Source: Gnetum montanum (lineage: Eukaryota; Streptophyta; Gnetopsida; Gnetales; Gnetaceae). Taken from it: a stretch of DNA of 44,889 nt. Numbering within the stretch: the first letter of the stretch is position 1; the number at the start of each line of letters is the position of its first letter. The translations under genes and the position numbers were made by a program. The notes below the pieces were generated by a model. The model did no database searches. It saw only the letters and a list, made by a program, of their open reading frames with translations, and was not told the DNA's origin. Positions 11,250-23,300 of this stretch are shown in pieces. The DNA lies in contig MNCI01007719.1 of the NCBI GenBank assembly GCA_015680685.1, forward strand, positions 147,122-192,010, in the 5' to 3' direction.

Positions 11250-13134
11250 CACATGGTTTGCTTCAACTTATGACCTTTCCTCTAGAAGGGACATTTCTAG
11301 CATTGCAATTGGAACCCATTGGTATCAGCATGTCTATGCATAGTTGCAGCACAAGTGGCACTCGTTTGTTGATATTGGGGTGCTAGACCTTCTTAAGTTA
11401 TTGATGATGACATATAAGGAGGTAGATGATGAGAATATCGAGGGTAGGTTGGAGGGTAAGAGGTGCGCGGTGGTGATCCTTCATGGGATGTCATGCATTG
11501 ATGATACTCAGGAGAGTGGTAGTGGCAATCAAAGGTAGAGGATGTAGAATTGGTTGGAGAAATAGGGTGTTGAACATAATATTTGTGTGGTTTCGACGAG
11601 TATGGCTAATTTGGTGTTGGCCTCCCCCACAACTGTGATTGTTCCCACTACGGTTGATGACCATGTTGAAACTAGTAATAAGTTCCCCTAGGATGGTTCG
11701 ATCAGTTGTGGGACTATTTAAAAGTACTTTGTGGGAGAGGAAGTCTCTTGGGCATGTGCTTTTGCACAAATTTCAAATTTAAGGCACCTGCCCAATACTC
11801 TTGTAGATGCAATAATATGGGGCATTGGCCCCTTGGGTGGTCATATATGCATAGGTCGCATCCATCACCTTCATCTATGGTGGAGTCTTTAGCCACTTTT
11901 GTTAACCACTTTTCTCGTCTATCAAAAATTGTTCCTAACTGTTTCTTGGTTCTGTGTCCTCTATTGATTGTGATCGCCTAGCATGTTTTGCATGACCTTC
12001 TCTATGACCGTCTTAAGAAGGTTTATGACATTTTCGTTTATCCATTTGGACATCCTATTAAGTTTTGCTTCTAGATCATCAATATACTCCTTTATCGACA
12101 ACATCTATTGCGAAATCACCTTTTCAAAGGCAGCTTCATTCTCCTTATCATAAATTTGGACTTCCTTTGATTGAAGAGTTGGATCCCATTGATGTTTCTT
12201 GACATTCTCCCACTTACACATCTCTCCTTCTTCTTTTTCCACATGCTCTATTAGCTCTTTGACTTAATGGGCTTAGAGCTCATATAATTGCCTTGGGGCA
12301 TACATCCCAAGGGTTGCCCTTGTTTCATTACAAAGCCCATCTATGATGTGGAAAAGCTGCTCCTCCTTAAAGAAACCATGGCTTGGGCATCTATTCAATA
12401 AGACATAATATCTATCTAAGGCCATGTCCAAGGGTTCATGTTCTTATTTCCACTCTTGGATTTGTCTCCTCAAATTGGACACTCTTGCATAGGTTTAGTA
12501 TTTCTCATTGAAGAGTTCCAACATTATAGACCATCGTCGAATGGAGTTTGGTCTCAACAATCGATACCACACTTTGGCTCTATCAATTAGTGTCCTAGGA
12601 AAGAGCTTAAGCTTTTGCCATCCACTTTCAATGTTATACTTAGCATAGGGATCATGGAAGGCTTGTAAATGATGTTGCAGATTTGAATCATAACCTTCTG
12701 CAAATTTCAGAATATTATCCATGTCAAGCTTGGGTAAACACTCTTTTTGTGATGCCTATGAGATATCTTAATGGCCTCTATGATATGCATTAGGCTCTTA
12801 GTGGCCAACAGGGGTTCATCATCATCAAACAGATTGTGAGGGAAATGTCTATCTCTATTCGTTTGATTATGATGATGTTGCCTTTGATCTTTCCTATGGG
12901 TTTCCAGGAGGTCTTAAGCCTTAAGGCTTCCCCTAGACTAGGACCTACATCATCTCCTATAAGATTGTCTGCCTTAGGTGAATGTAGTCTTTGAGTGTCA
13001 TCAGGGTGATCATGATCATAAGAAACCCCTACAAAGGGTTGATCACTCCAATCTTCTTCATCGTATATCACATTATTTCTCCAATGAATGTGTTCACTAT
13101 ACAATGCATTGTCATTTCTATGTGGGAGAGACAT
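11250..13134 (-). pseudogene. gag of element B, decayed
   Basis: The start ATG is at 13134 (MSLPHRNDN..., with IYDEEDWSDQPF matching IYIEENWSEQLQ in element C). After frameshifts come DDDEPLLATKSLM, then a capsid-like part at 12722-12495 (KLKLFPRTLIDRAKVWYRLL, the gag 'tA..W' block). Next is a zinc-knuckle-like segment CDLCIYDHPRGQC (11860-11822), and then a Pro/Tyr/Ser-rich C-terminal region down to about 11250. The same order occurs in element C. Gag packages element RNA. This copy has several frameshifts and stops and cannot give a full protein. Confidence 0.7.
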
Positions 13135-13238
13135 GGTTATTGGTTTATAGTGTGTGTGATTTAATATTTATGAAAGATATATCGTTAAGGGATTTTACAG
13201 CAATCTTGTATACTATAACTAATCTAGATAACTAGCAA

Positions 13239-13260
13239 CCATCCTTGACAGTGGCGCTAA
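13239..13260 (-). other. Primer-binding site of element B
   Basis: On the minus strand, directly after the 5' LTR, the sequence TTAGCGCCACTGTCAAGGAT resembles the tRNA-Asp-type primer site (TGGCGCCGTTGCCGGGGA) of Tat/Athila elements with a few transitions. Confidence 0.65.
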
Positions 13261-14129
13261 TGATGAGCAGCGAGGTACCCCTATGCTCAACCATACGAAT
13301 CACAAGTGTTCACACATGATTCAGTTGAATTCCATGGATGGGACTAGTTGTGGCATCTAGATCATTATGCTCTAATTGTAGTTTGTTGTCTTCCCACTTG
13401 GACTAGTGGTATCTTTATCACGTATGGTTCAATCCAAAGTGAGGCATATGATGTGGTCTAATTTCTACGCTACTCCTAATGACGATAAAGAGATAAATTA
13501 ATTAGACTAATAAATGATGTAAAACAAGATCTAAACTAGCCTAACACAAGTAATCACCCCACTTTTTTGGACACATCCTAAACACATATAACATTGCTAG
13601 GCTACCAGACATTAAGTGTTGATGGGTTACCAAGTACTATATGAATGCTCGAAGTGGTCGTGCTTGTGTTCATTAACAACTAGAAATAAATTGCTTAATT
13701 CAAATGCATTAAAATAAAGAGCATGAGAGTAGAGTGCATTAAAGGAAATAGTAATCTATTCTTAGTGTTGTAACGATTGTCAAAAAAGTTCATTTTATTC
13801 CCATCACACTATTGCACTCAGGTACATCAATGTTCGAACAAAGAACTGTACACACTTAGACTCCTTTTACGAGCACTCAGAAAATATTTTAACTCTGAGG
13901 AAAATAAATGGCAAGAGATTCACTACTCTGATTGAAAACTAACTTGAAATCTAACTCAAAACAGGAGCCTAGGCATTGTATTTATAGGCCATAGTATATA
14001 CCTTGACATCAGGTACCCAACGTTGCATCTATGGCCCACCGTCACCTACCTGACGTCAGAGCAAACAGAAAAAAACAATTCATTAGATGTTAAGGCTCCG
14101 ATGTCAAGACAGCAAATCATGACTCATCA
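13261..14129 (-). repeat. 5' LTR of element B
   Basis: 869 bp. On the minus strand the U3 holds TGACATCGG, a perfect TGACGTCA (14051-14058), GTGACGG and TGATGTCAAGG before CCTATAAATA (13979-13988). These ACGT/TGAC elements are of the bZIP-site type and differ from the arrays in LTRs A and C. Confidence 0.88.
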
Positions 14130-14134
14130 TATTG

Positions 14135-16110
14135 GCTTCTTTGATAACTTTTATATTTTTGATTTGTTGAAACATACGAAGATGGTTTTGTAGATTTTCT
14201 AGTTTCTAGATTTATTAAATTTGTTGCAAAAAACACAAGTAGAGCAAAGAGGCAAGCCTTTTTGTGGCATTACAATGTTCGTGAGAAAATCTCTTGAAAA
14301 TTGTGTTTTTTTAAAAAAAATTAATAAACAGTATCTTTGGTTAAAAATTTTATGTTAACTTGGATGTGTTTTCCTCGTCATATGCTATGTGGCTCCTAGA
14401 GATTCTATATTGTATGATTCTATAGAGTTGTTTCATAATCATCCTTTTCGGTTCTTATGTAGAGATATTGAAGAATTTTTAGTAAAAGGCTCAATATTTA
14501 TTTGTGGAGATTTTAATCCAAGGATAGGTTCACCGTAAACAAAAATTATTCCATGCAACATAATGTTAGCAATTTAGACATTGTTAAAAATCACAATTGG
14601 ACACAATATTCTACAAATAACACTATTAATAAGATGGATCAACAACTATTAAAATTGATAAAAAGTTTTCATCTTTTGATTGGCAATGGCCTTGCTAGAT
14701 TTCCTCAATCTTCATCCTTTACTTTTCTAGGACCTCAAGGTAACTCTTCTATTAATTTGCTTTTATGTTCTTACGAAGATATTGATTTTATTGAGTTGAA
14801 AGTTGGAAAATATTTAGTGAAGCATTGCCATCATCATGTAAAATTTTTGTTGCAAATTCAAATTATTTCTCCTAGAATAAAAAATAAGAATAGAAAAAAA
14901 TTTTAGTACAGACTCATCCTAGAAATCAAGGAAAAATATATGAATGAAACACATAACAAATGGACTCTTGAAAGATAAAACTTGAACAATTTTTGCTTAT
15001 AGCAACTAAGCAAGTTATGCACTTAGAACAATAGGATGCTCAGAAGACTTGGTTTGATGAAGATTGCATGCAAGCTAGGCAAAATATTAAGAATGCAAAT
15101 AAGAGTCACAAACAAAGTTTAGTTAACATATAAAAGCATGATTAGAACCAAGAGAAGAAAATTTATCAAGGAATAACAAAAATATCTTGCTTACACCATT
15201 AAAAAAGAACCTAGATTGTTCCGAAAATGTTTTAGCTTCTTCATCATTTACTTTTCTTTTCAAGATGTTTGTTCATTTTACAATAAGCTATTTACAAGAG
15301 AAGATGATAATTTTACTACCATGGTACAATAAGCACTTCTTCATTTTACTGTTGAGGAAGTCATAAAGGGTATTAAAAAGTTAACCTTTGGCAAAGCTGT
15401 AGATTTGAATAGTTTAAATGAAAAATTATTTTAGTGGACAAGGATTCACTATTCATAGAGAGATTTGGCACAAGTTAAATTCAGCAATGAAGCAAAGATT
15501 AAATCAACATTGGAAAACTAGTAATGCTATTTTGTTATATAAAAAAGGGAATAAAAATAATGTGAATAATTACCAAATGATCATTGTGACTAATATTTTT
15601 GCTAAGTTGTTAAGCATTTTGCTAGAAAAGAATAGTTCTTGGGCTAAAGGTAAGCAAGTCAAGGTAAGGTGTCACGCAAGTTTCAAATAAAATCAACACA
15701 CTATTGATCATTTAGTTATTCTTAGATATTACATAAAGTTTGCAAAAATGTCTAATATATAATGGAGAACAAATGTATCAATCACAATATTTGAACTTGG
15801 GCAATTTGTAAATATATTTTTCAAACAATTGTACAAGCTACGATGATTTATGCATGGGTAGTGTAAGGCTCAAGTCTTGATAAGAATCATCGAAAAAAAT
15901 TGAAAAACTTCATAAACATTTCTTGGTAGATGAATTTAAGGTGAAAACTCAAGTTCCATATCCAATACTTTTATTAGAAGTCAATTTGTTGTCATTGAAA
16001 GTTGAAGCAATGTATTAATTTTTAACATTTTACTTGAATAATAAAAATATCAATAAGATCTCAACTAAGATCATCCGAAAACCTCAACAACCAATATGAT
16101 GTTATGAAGA
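14135..16110 (+). mobile_element. Degraded LINE (endonuclease and reverse transcriptase)
   Basis: Pieces in one order on the plus strand are: an RGRPSGG-like block near 14250; FICGDFNPR at about 14496-14522 (GDFN motif of AP-endonuclease-type LINE nucleases); then SFTFLGPQGNSSINLLLCS at 14710-14770. An RT entry region follows, AILLYKKGNKNNVNNYQMI with FAKLLSILLEK at 15515-15630, then HASFK..HTIDHLVILR. A C-terminal block, KHFLVDEFKVKTQVPYPILL, lies near 15915-15975. The RT catalytic core (YADD region) is missing, with many stops and frameshifts. The element is non-functional. Confidence 0.72.
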
Positions 16111-16755
16111 ATGTAATTACAAATATAGGATGTTAAAATAATTGATGTAATAATAATTTCAGACCAAGCTTAGAAACTTGTATCAAAGAATTTTAGAGAG
16201 ATAACAAACTGAAACATATATACAAAAAAAGTTTTGGCTTTATTGACCCTAGGAGAGAGTAAAACCTTGCATGTATGATGAAGCAAAATATCTAGAACTA
16301 ATAGAAGCTTTCTGCAACAAATTACCAAATGAACGTTTGAATTTAGAACCCCTCCAATAACTATTGCATTCAAGCAATATGGCAATACACTTGCACCTCC
16401 AAGCTCTTTCACATAACGATTTTATGAGCGTTCAAACGGTTTCAAAATGTAAAGTAATATAAAGCATAAACTTTCATTTCATATACATGGGATTTGGAAA
16501 TATCTCCATTACCCATTACAAATATCAATTTGGCCTAGTAGGATATATATCCATTATATTTCTAACCAGAACGCTTCAGAAACAAGATATGAAACCATAA
16601 CTCACGAAAACACTAGCAAGTACCAGATCCTGGCCCTAATCCCTAAGTACAATTTTTCTTTATGACAAAAAGTTTCTCACACAAATTAAACACCGAAACC
16701 CATAAACAAGTAATACAAGATACCATCAGTGAGCTTAACCAATCCTTAATCCCCA
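16111..16755. other. Stretch downstream of the lipase gene, no gene seen
   Basis: AT-rich, without recognisable coding sequence. The last lipase 3' UTR sequence probably ends within 16750-17038. Confidence 0.5.
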
Positions 16756-16761
16756 TTTATT
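16756..16761 (-). terminator. Candidate poly(A) signal of the lipase gene
   Basis: AATAAA on the minus strand, about 280 bp past the stop codon. It is the clearest canonical signal in the expected 3' UTR. Plant poly(A) signals are loose, so this is only a candidate. Confidence 0.3.
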
Positions 16762-17038
16762 TTATGTCAATGTATATAAAGAATTGAATCCTGACCTCTA
16801 TTTACATGCCTATTCCAGATTTCAAGAAGACTAGGCTTGCTCTGATTGGTATCCGCTTCTCTCATTTCCAGACATTTGTTACTGTGTAGACGTGTAAAAT
16901 TATATCTTGGAAAAGTTCCCAGATTCAACACACCCTCAACAACATTTTTAATTCAGAAGAATAAAAATCTGCACAATGAGCATTCCATCTAAACATAAAA
17001 ATTGGTAAGCTTCAACTAAAGCAAAATATAATTACACG

Positions 17039-17398
17039 CTAATATTCCCTTTCATTTGTATCTTTACAAATCATACCTTTCCTCCCAATAAATACATCCA
17101 TCAATTTTGTCCATCTAGATTTCGCAACATTTTTTATAGAAGATTCCCCTATGTCTGATTTGTCTTGCAAGTTCCCGGTAAGGTTTTCTGAACGAGCAGT
17201 TACCAGATCCTCAGATGTATCATCTGCTGCATCAAATGTTCCATAAGACACAGGAGAGACTGCATGAGGAAGTCTAAGAGATTCAGCTCTCTCAAGAGCA
17301 GCCTTGTACTCCAGATCATGTTCTTTTAGAAGAGTCTTTTGCCTCAACATCCTTTGCTCAGACGGTATTTCCATGGCCTTTTCTTTTTCTATCATCGA
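17039..17398 (-). CDS. Lipase exon 5 (C-terminal tail and stop)
   Basis: A 360 bp terminal exon with acceptor GTGTTTTCAG before TCGATG and a TAG stop at 17041-17039. It begins SMIEKEKAMEIPSEQRM, a conserved charged helix after the lipase core. It runs through a Ser/Asp-rich variable stretch and ends with a basic-aromatic patch, SRWTKLMDVFIGR, which suggests an amphipathic calmodulin-type helix (inference). Confidence 0.92.
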   Translation of the reverse strand, partial: SMIEKEKAMEIPSEQRMLRQKTLLKEHDLEYKAALERAESLRLPHAVSPVSYGTFDAADDTSEDLVTARSENLTGNLQDKSDIGESSIKNVAKSRWTKLMDVFIGRKGMICKDTNEREY

Positions 17399-20300
17399 CT
17401 GAAAACACACATTCCAACCAGACATTAGATATCAGATACTATCAGTCCAATTTTGTTCATCTCCACTATCAAAATAACATTTAAAATTGAAATGAAACTT
17501 ATATACATACATTAAATGATGTCACTTTAAAACTGAATTGAAACAAATTATCCAGAAAATCAGAATTGTAAAGATCGAAGACAAAAGACAATGGTTTCCA
17601 ACTAAGCTGAGGGGCTTTTAAAATCAACCAAAACTGTTTTTTTAACAACATTATCCCCAAGACATAGTCAAATTAGAACTTTACAACTCAGCATTGCTTC
17701 CTAGAATTGAACCCATAACTTAAAACTTCCAAATCAAGAATGTCGCCACTAGGCCAACACCTCACGGATAGTGGCTTTTAAATCATTTTATGCACCTATA
17801 AAAACAAACGTTTTTGAAAATTTTCAACTGCCAACAGGCAAACAGTTTAGGCTATCTGCACGTGCCATATAATAACACTTGCAATAGATCTAAGATTTTG
17901 TATTGACAAATCACAGTTGCCTGCTCACAAACCAAGAATAAAACCTTAAAAATAATAATGCTAAAAGAGGATCTCCAATTGTTTTTTATTCCAGTAAAAT
18001 CAATTAAAGGGCAACTTGATAATATGGTGAGATGCAATGTAGTAAGGCAACAAGATTACAAAAGTTCTTTATAAATGGAAAAAGGGAATGATACTCAACA
18101 CACCTAATGAATCATTAAGAAAGTAACTAGATGATAGAACATTACAGAAAGAAGTATTTGAACTAACAGACGTACATCTAATGCTTTTTGCGATTCCTTC
18201 TCAATCCAAATAATGGCATGATCTGATGTTGCATTGCAAGAAAGGACTATGTGTTCAAACCTTCCCTCTACTGGTACAGCAGTTTTGACAACTGGAGGAA
18301 GCTTCCCACATCTGCAAAATGAAAAAACCACATAAAGGCAGCAGCACACTCTTCGACAAGGATATAAAATTACAAACAACAATAAAAACACTTTTTCTGC
18401 TAAGAAAAACGTAGTAGTTTTAATGTTCGTTCATGGCTCAAAATAAGATGACAGATACCTAACAGACAGTAGCAGAGACACGTAGTTCATTTGATTCAAA
18501 CAAGCAAGTGTCCACTTAAAAGGCAATGTATCGCTTTGTGAGAAAAGTAGGTGTCAGAAACTACTACACTAGGAAATGTAAGGCTATAAAGTTATATTCA
18601 ACCTCAAATGTATCCGTGATGGTTTACATAATGATCAGTTACAATTGTCAAAAATTAACCAATAGACACAATTTGTGACAAGAGACCGTTACCATGTTTG
18701 TATAAAGGAGAGAGATTCTGTGTGTCAGTGTATGTGTAGATCTTAGAGAACAATATGTGATGACACATTGTGATGTACAGCTCTTCCTAAGACTCTCAGT
18801 TAACCTAAACCCTACATACATCATAAGCCCATTGTCCCGCGTCATTGTGCATGGACATCTGTCTGATTCAGCTCAGCCTGCAATTCAGCACCAATTGCTT
18901 TAGCAAACCCTCCTCACTTGCCACTTTGAGTTCATAGCCTGCACCAGGAAGTTAAATATGATTTTGGATATTGTATTAGGGTATTTTAGGGTTTCTGCTT
19001 TAATTCAATTGACATTTACAGCAAATTTCAAGCTTGTTCATGATTTCAGGTGACATTTCTCATAGAATCTGTGGGTATGAAGATGCCAGGTTGTATTTGC
19101 AGTAGTTCGTTTTAGTTGTTTCCACACACCCCTTTTTATTTTTATTTTTATTTTTTTGGTGACCAGGAGACGAAAACATTTCACACATATACCTTTTCTA
19201 TTCTGCAATAAATTGAAAATCAAGGCAATCCCAAGGAAAGGCTTTCGCTGAATGGTTCAAATTATTTAATCTGATTCAGCATGCAATCCACATTATAGGC
19301 ATAGTCTCCCCTTTCATACGCCAGGCCTTAAATAGAATGGACATCTAAGCCCAACTGTAAAGCTTGCATTTACTCGACAAAGCAAAAGCCACATAGGAAT
19401 TTGGATATAGGTCCTTACAAATGGAAACCAGAGCCTTAACTGATAAGCTGCAGACTGAAGCCCATCTTCAGATAAATACTGCAAATGTAGTCTGATTCTG
19501 GAAATTTCAGTAAAGGGGTTTAGACCACAAAAATTTTACTATAGACAAACTTTCTGGAAATGGTGATAGTTAACGAATTATCAATTTCACTATGCTATTC
19601 AATTCTAGAAGCTTGTGACCAATGTTTTCATGAGAACACATGATTGCGAACTAAAGAATCGAGAAGGATCGAGAAATTTGGTGTCCTATGTTCCTTCTAT
19701 GGTGTCAATATTGGTTATCTCTCTTTTTAAATAAAATCAAAATCCACTTGGCCACTAGTATCAGCACACCAGCCACTGCTAGTTCAGATTAATGGATTGA
19801 CTCTTTCATTCTTTTGCTTGATATTTTTATCCCATTTATTCTATTATTGGTGGTCTAATTCACTAGGGGAACTAGGCGTATTACACTCATTAATTTTTTT
19901 TTCAGTCTATATAGTTTATTTGCTTGTAACTAATATTTTTTTCCTTTGTTCATACGAATGGATAGTGTCTTTCAAATTAATTTTTTTTTATCAAAGATTG
20001 AGTTGACTCCTAAGCAATAATCTTTTTTACGAGTGAATTATTGGAAGACGTCAAAAGGCAACCTTATATACATTATATCTTAGCTTTTCATAACCTTTAA
20101 ATGTGAAATTTGTGATCGTATCTAAGACATTACAGCTTTACAAAAGAAAGGACAACCCAACGTTTATGTGGCTTTCAAGTATTAAACTAGCTTTGTTAGG
20201 TCTAAGCAACGCACCAAAAGTCACCTCGGGAAATTACAAAAACATATTGTTATATCATTTATATTTTAATAAAGTTATGAAAAAAATTTTAAATATAAAA

Positions 20301-23300
20301 ATTTAATTATAAAGTTTAAATATTATTATAATATCATGTTTCTATAACATTCTAGTTACTTTTTCAAATACACCTTCAATGAATGAAGTGTTAGCGTAGT
20401 TGTAAGCCTGTTGATTTGGAAACTACAAGTTTTGAATTAAATTTTAATGGGCAATATTCAGCAAGTTAAGGGTTCAATTTTGGTAAGCAAATGGTAAGTT
20501 ATAAAGTTTTTATCTATAGAAAGTTTGAACAAGAAAATACATGGATAGCTTTTAAATTTAGAGTGTTAGTAAACAATAAAATTTTAGTTTCAATTTCAAT
20601 TTTATTAAATTGCTGATAAAAGGTTTTCAACAATGACATCAAGTCTAACTTCTAGAAAAATTGATTATAGGTTCAAATTGAAAAAGGAAATTCAATCTGA
20701 AGCAACCTTATATACATTATATCTTAGCTTTTCATAACCTTTAAATGTGAAATTTGTGATTATATCTAAGACATTACAGGTTTACAAAAGAAAGGACAAA
20801 CCGACATTTATGTGGCTTTCAAGTATTAAACTAGCTTTGTTAGGTCTAAGCAATGCACCAAAAGTCACCTCGGGAAATTACAAAAACATATTGTTGTATC
20901 GTTTATATTTTAATAGAGCTATGAAAAATCTTTTAAAAATAAAAATTTAATTATAATGTTTAAATATTATTATAATATCATGTTTCTATAACATTCTGCT
21001 TACTTTTTCAAATACACCTTCAACGAATGAAGTGTTGACGTAGTTGTAAGCTTGTTAATTTGGAAACTACAAGCTTTGAATTAAATTTTAATGGGCAATA
21101 TTGAGCAAGTTAAGGGTTCAATTTTGGTAAGTAAATGCTAAGTTATAAAGTTTTTATCTATAAAAAGTTTGAAAAAAAAACATGGATAGCTTTTAAATTT
21201 TAGAGTGTTAGTAAACAATAAAATTTTAGTTTCAATTTCAATTTTATTAAATTGCTGATAAAAGGTTTTCGACAATGACATCAGATCTAATGTTTAAAAA
21301 AATTGATTATAGGTTCAAATTGCAAAAGGAAATTCAATCTGAAGCAAGCGAAGGAAATTTACACCTTAACATAAGATATCTAACATTAGCTATGTCATTA
21401 AGACTTGAATTGGATGAATTAGAATTTCACATAAGAAAAAAAGAGCATAATATTAATCACAAAATTTGGCAACCCAAAAATCAGTCACAAAAACTTCGAA
21501 TAGCAAAATCAGCCTCCAAATAGCCCACAAGACCACTCAAAACAATCTAAGAGATGGTTGAGACAAGTAAGGACCAACCACTCTTCTTCTCCTCTCCTCA
21601 AACTCACCTAGTCTCATCGTCCCTAGCAAAGGTGGAAATGAAAGAAAACCTTTCCTTTGTTTATAGAATGGAGAAGACCCCAAGGCTTCGACAAAGACAA
21701 GTATATATAATGAACAAAGACTAACAACCAATTCTCCAAAAAACATTTTTGTATTCATGGCATCTTGGATAAGCAAGCTCTCATGAGAGAGTGCTTCTGT
21801 AAGAGTGAAAACACTTTAAAAAGTCATGAGGGTGGTCATGTGAGGGTGACAACACTCTAAAAAGTCATGAGGGTGGTCATGTGAGGGTGACAACACTCGA
21901 GAAAGTCATACAACCCTTGTTAAATGAGGCTTTGTCCCTTTTTCAACCATTAATATGAAAGTGGATAATTCACTTATTCAAAAAAATTTCACAATCTATG
22001 AGCCAACAACCAATGTCAAAAATGCTATAAAAAACTAACAGATATGGAAGGACAAGATATATTGTAAAAAATTAATAGACATGGAAGAACAAGATATATT
22101 GTAAATCAGGTGGTGTTTTTACTTTTTCCAATAATTCACCCACATAGTTATAACAAACTAACTATTCATAATAGATACGTAATAATGTTTGCAAACCAAA
22201 ATAAAAAAACTAATAGATATTTTCATGCTAATGTAAGGCACACAAAAAATACTAAATTAATGCAATAACAATTAGGGTCATCCCATAGGTGCAATAACAA
22301 TTAGGGTGCATCCCATGTTGAGCTGTAATTGTTATTTGGGTTTGCAAATATTAATTTGTATCTATTATGAATAGTTAGTCTATTGTAACAATGTAAGTAA
22401 ATTATTGGAAAAACTCAAAAGGCCACCTCATTTACAATATATCTTGTCATTCCACATTTATTAACTTTTTGTCCTTTTTGGATTTGTAGACATTATTTTG
22501 TGTTTAGATTTTTTTATAGCATATATGATTGGTGGCCTATAGATTAAATAAGTGAATTGTCCACCTAAAAATAGACAAAGGTATTCATTTAATAGGGGTC
22601 ATATGACTCTCGAGTATTGTCACTCTCACATAACCACTTCTTCTATATGACTCTCGAGTATTGTCACTCTCACATAACCACTTCTTCTATATGACTCTCT
22701 TAATTGTTGACACTCTCACATAACCACCCCTCATGAGAGCTTGTTTGTTCAAGATGTCATGAATAAAAAAAATGATTTTTGGAGAATGGGTTGTCGAACT
22801 TTTATTCATTATGTAGACTTTTGTGGACAAGTCTTTGTCCAAGCCTTATGGTCTTCTTCATCCTATAAATATACAAAGGGTTTGCTATCATTTTCACCTT
22901 TGCTAGGGAAGAGAAGGCTATGCTAGCTTGAGTAGTGAGGAGTTGAGAAAAGGAGAAGGAGCATGGTTGTTGCTTGTACGTAGCATTTCTTGGATTGTCT
23001 TGAGTGTGGGCTATTTAAGCCTAATTTTGCTGAAACTAGTAAAGGCTTTTGTGACTATTTTTGGGTCACCAAATTTTGTGATTGACATTATGCCAACTTT
23101 TTCTTTACGTGGATTTCTAATCCATCAAATCTTACTAATAGCTAATATTAGATACTTTATGTTAAGGTGTAAACCTTTTTCACTTAGTTTAGATTGAATT
23201 TCCTTTTGTTGTTTGAAACTATAATTAATTTTTTTATGTTACATTAGATGTCATTGTCAAAGAACCTTTTACCATCTATTTAATGAAACTGAAATTGAAA

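Larger units (their letters stand above)
8568..14129 (-). mobile_element. LTR retrotransposon B, gag-only (non-autonomous), both LTRs
   Basis: The LTRs are 8568-9459 and 13261-14129. The internal part is only about 3.8 kb with a decayed gag and no protease, reverse transcriptase or integrase seen. The primer site lies at 13239-13260 and the polypurine tract at 9460-9472, so transcription runs leftward. Flanks TATTA (8563-8567) and TATTG (14130-14134) are an imperfect 5 bp target duplication. The two LTRs differ by roughly one base in eight over the part compared, mostly transitions, so the insertion is old. Confidence 0.85.
20061..21346. repeat. Tandem duplication, two copies of about 644 bp
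   Basis: 20061-20705 and 20706-21346 match closely from 'ccttatatacattatatcttagc' to 'ggaaattcaatctgaagcaa'. The copies are more alike than the inverted-repeat arms, so the duplication is younger than the inverted repeat. Each copy contains one SINE-like unit. Confidence 0.85.

Noticed and set aside
20103-20950. Two similar 67-codon frames (MKFVI.SKTLQ.YKRKD)
   Set aside because: They are similar because they lie in a 644 bp DNA duplication. They overlap inverted-repeat arm sequence and match no known protein.
21537-22926. Similar short peptides on opposite strands (PLLGTMRLGE / SPLLGKRRLC)
   Set aside because: The likeness comes from the DNA inverted repeat, not from a protein family.
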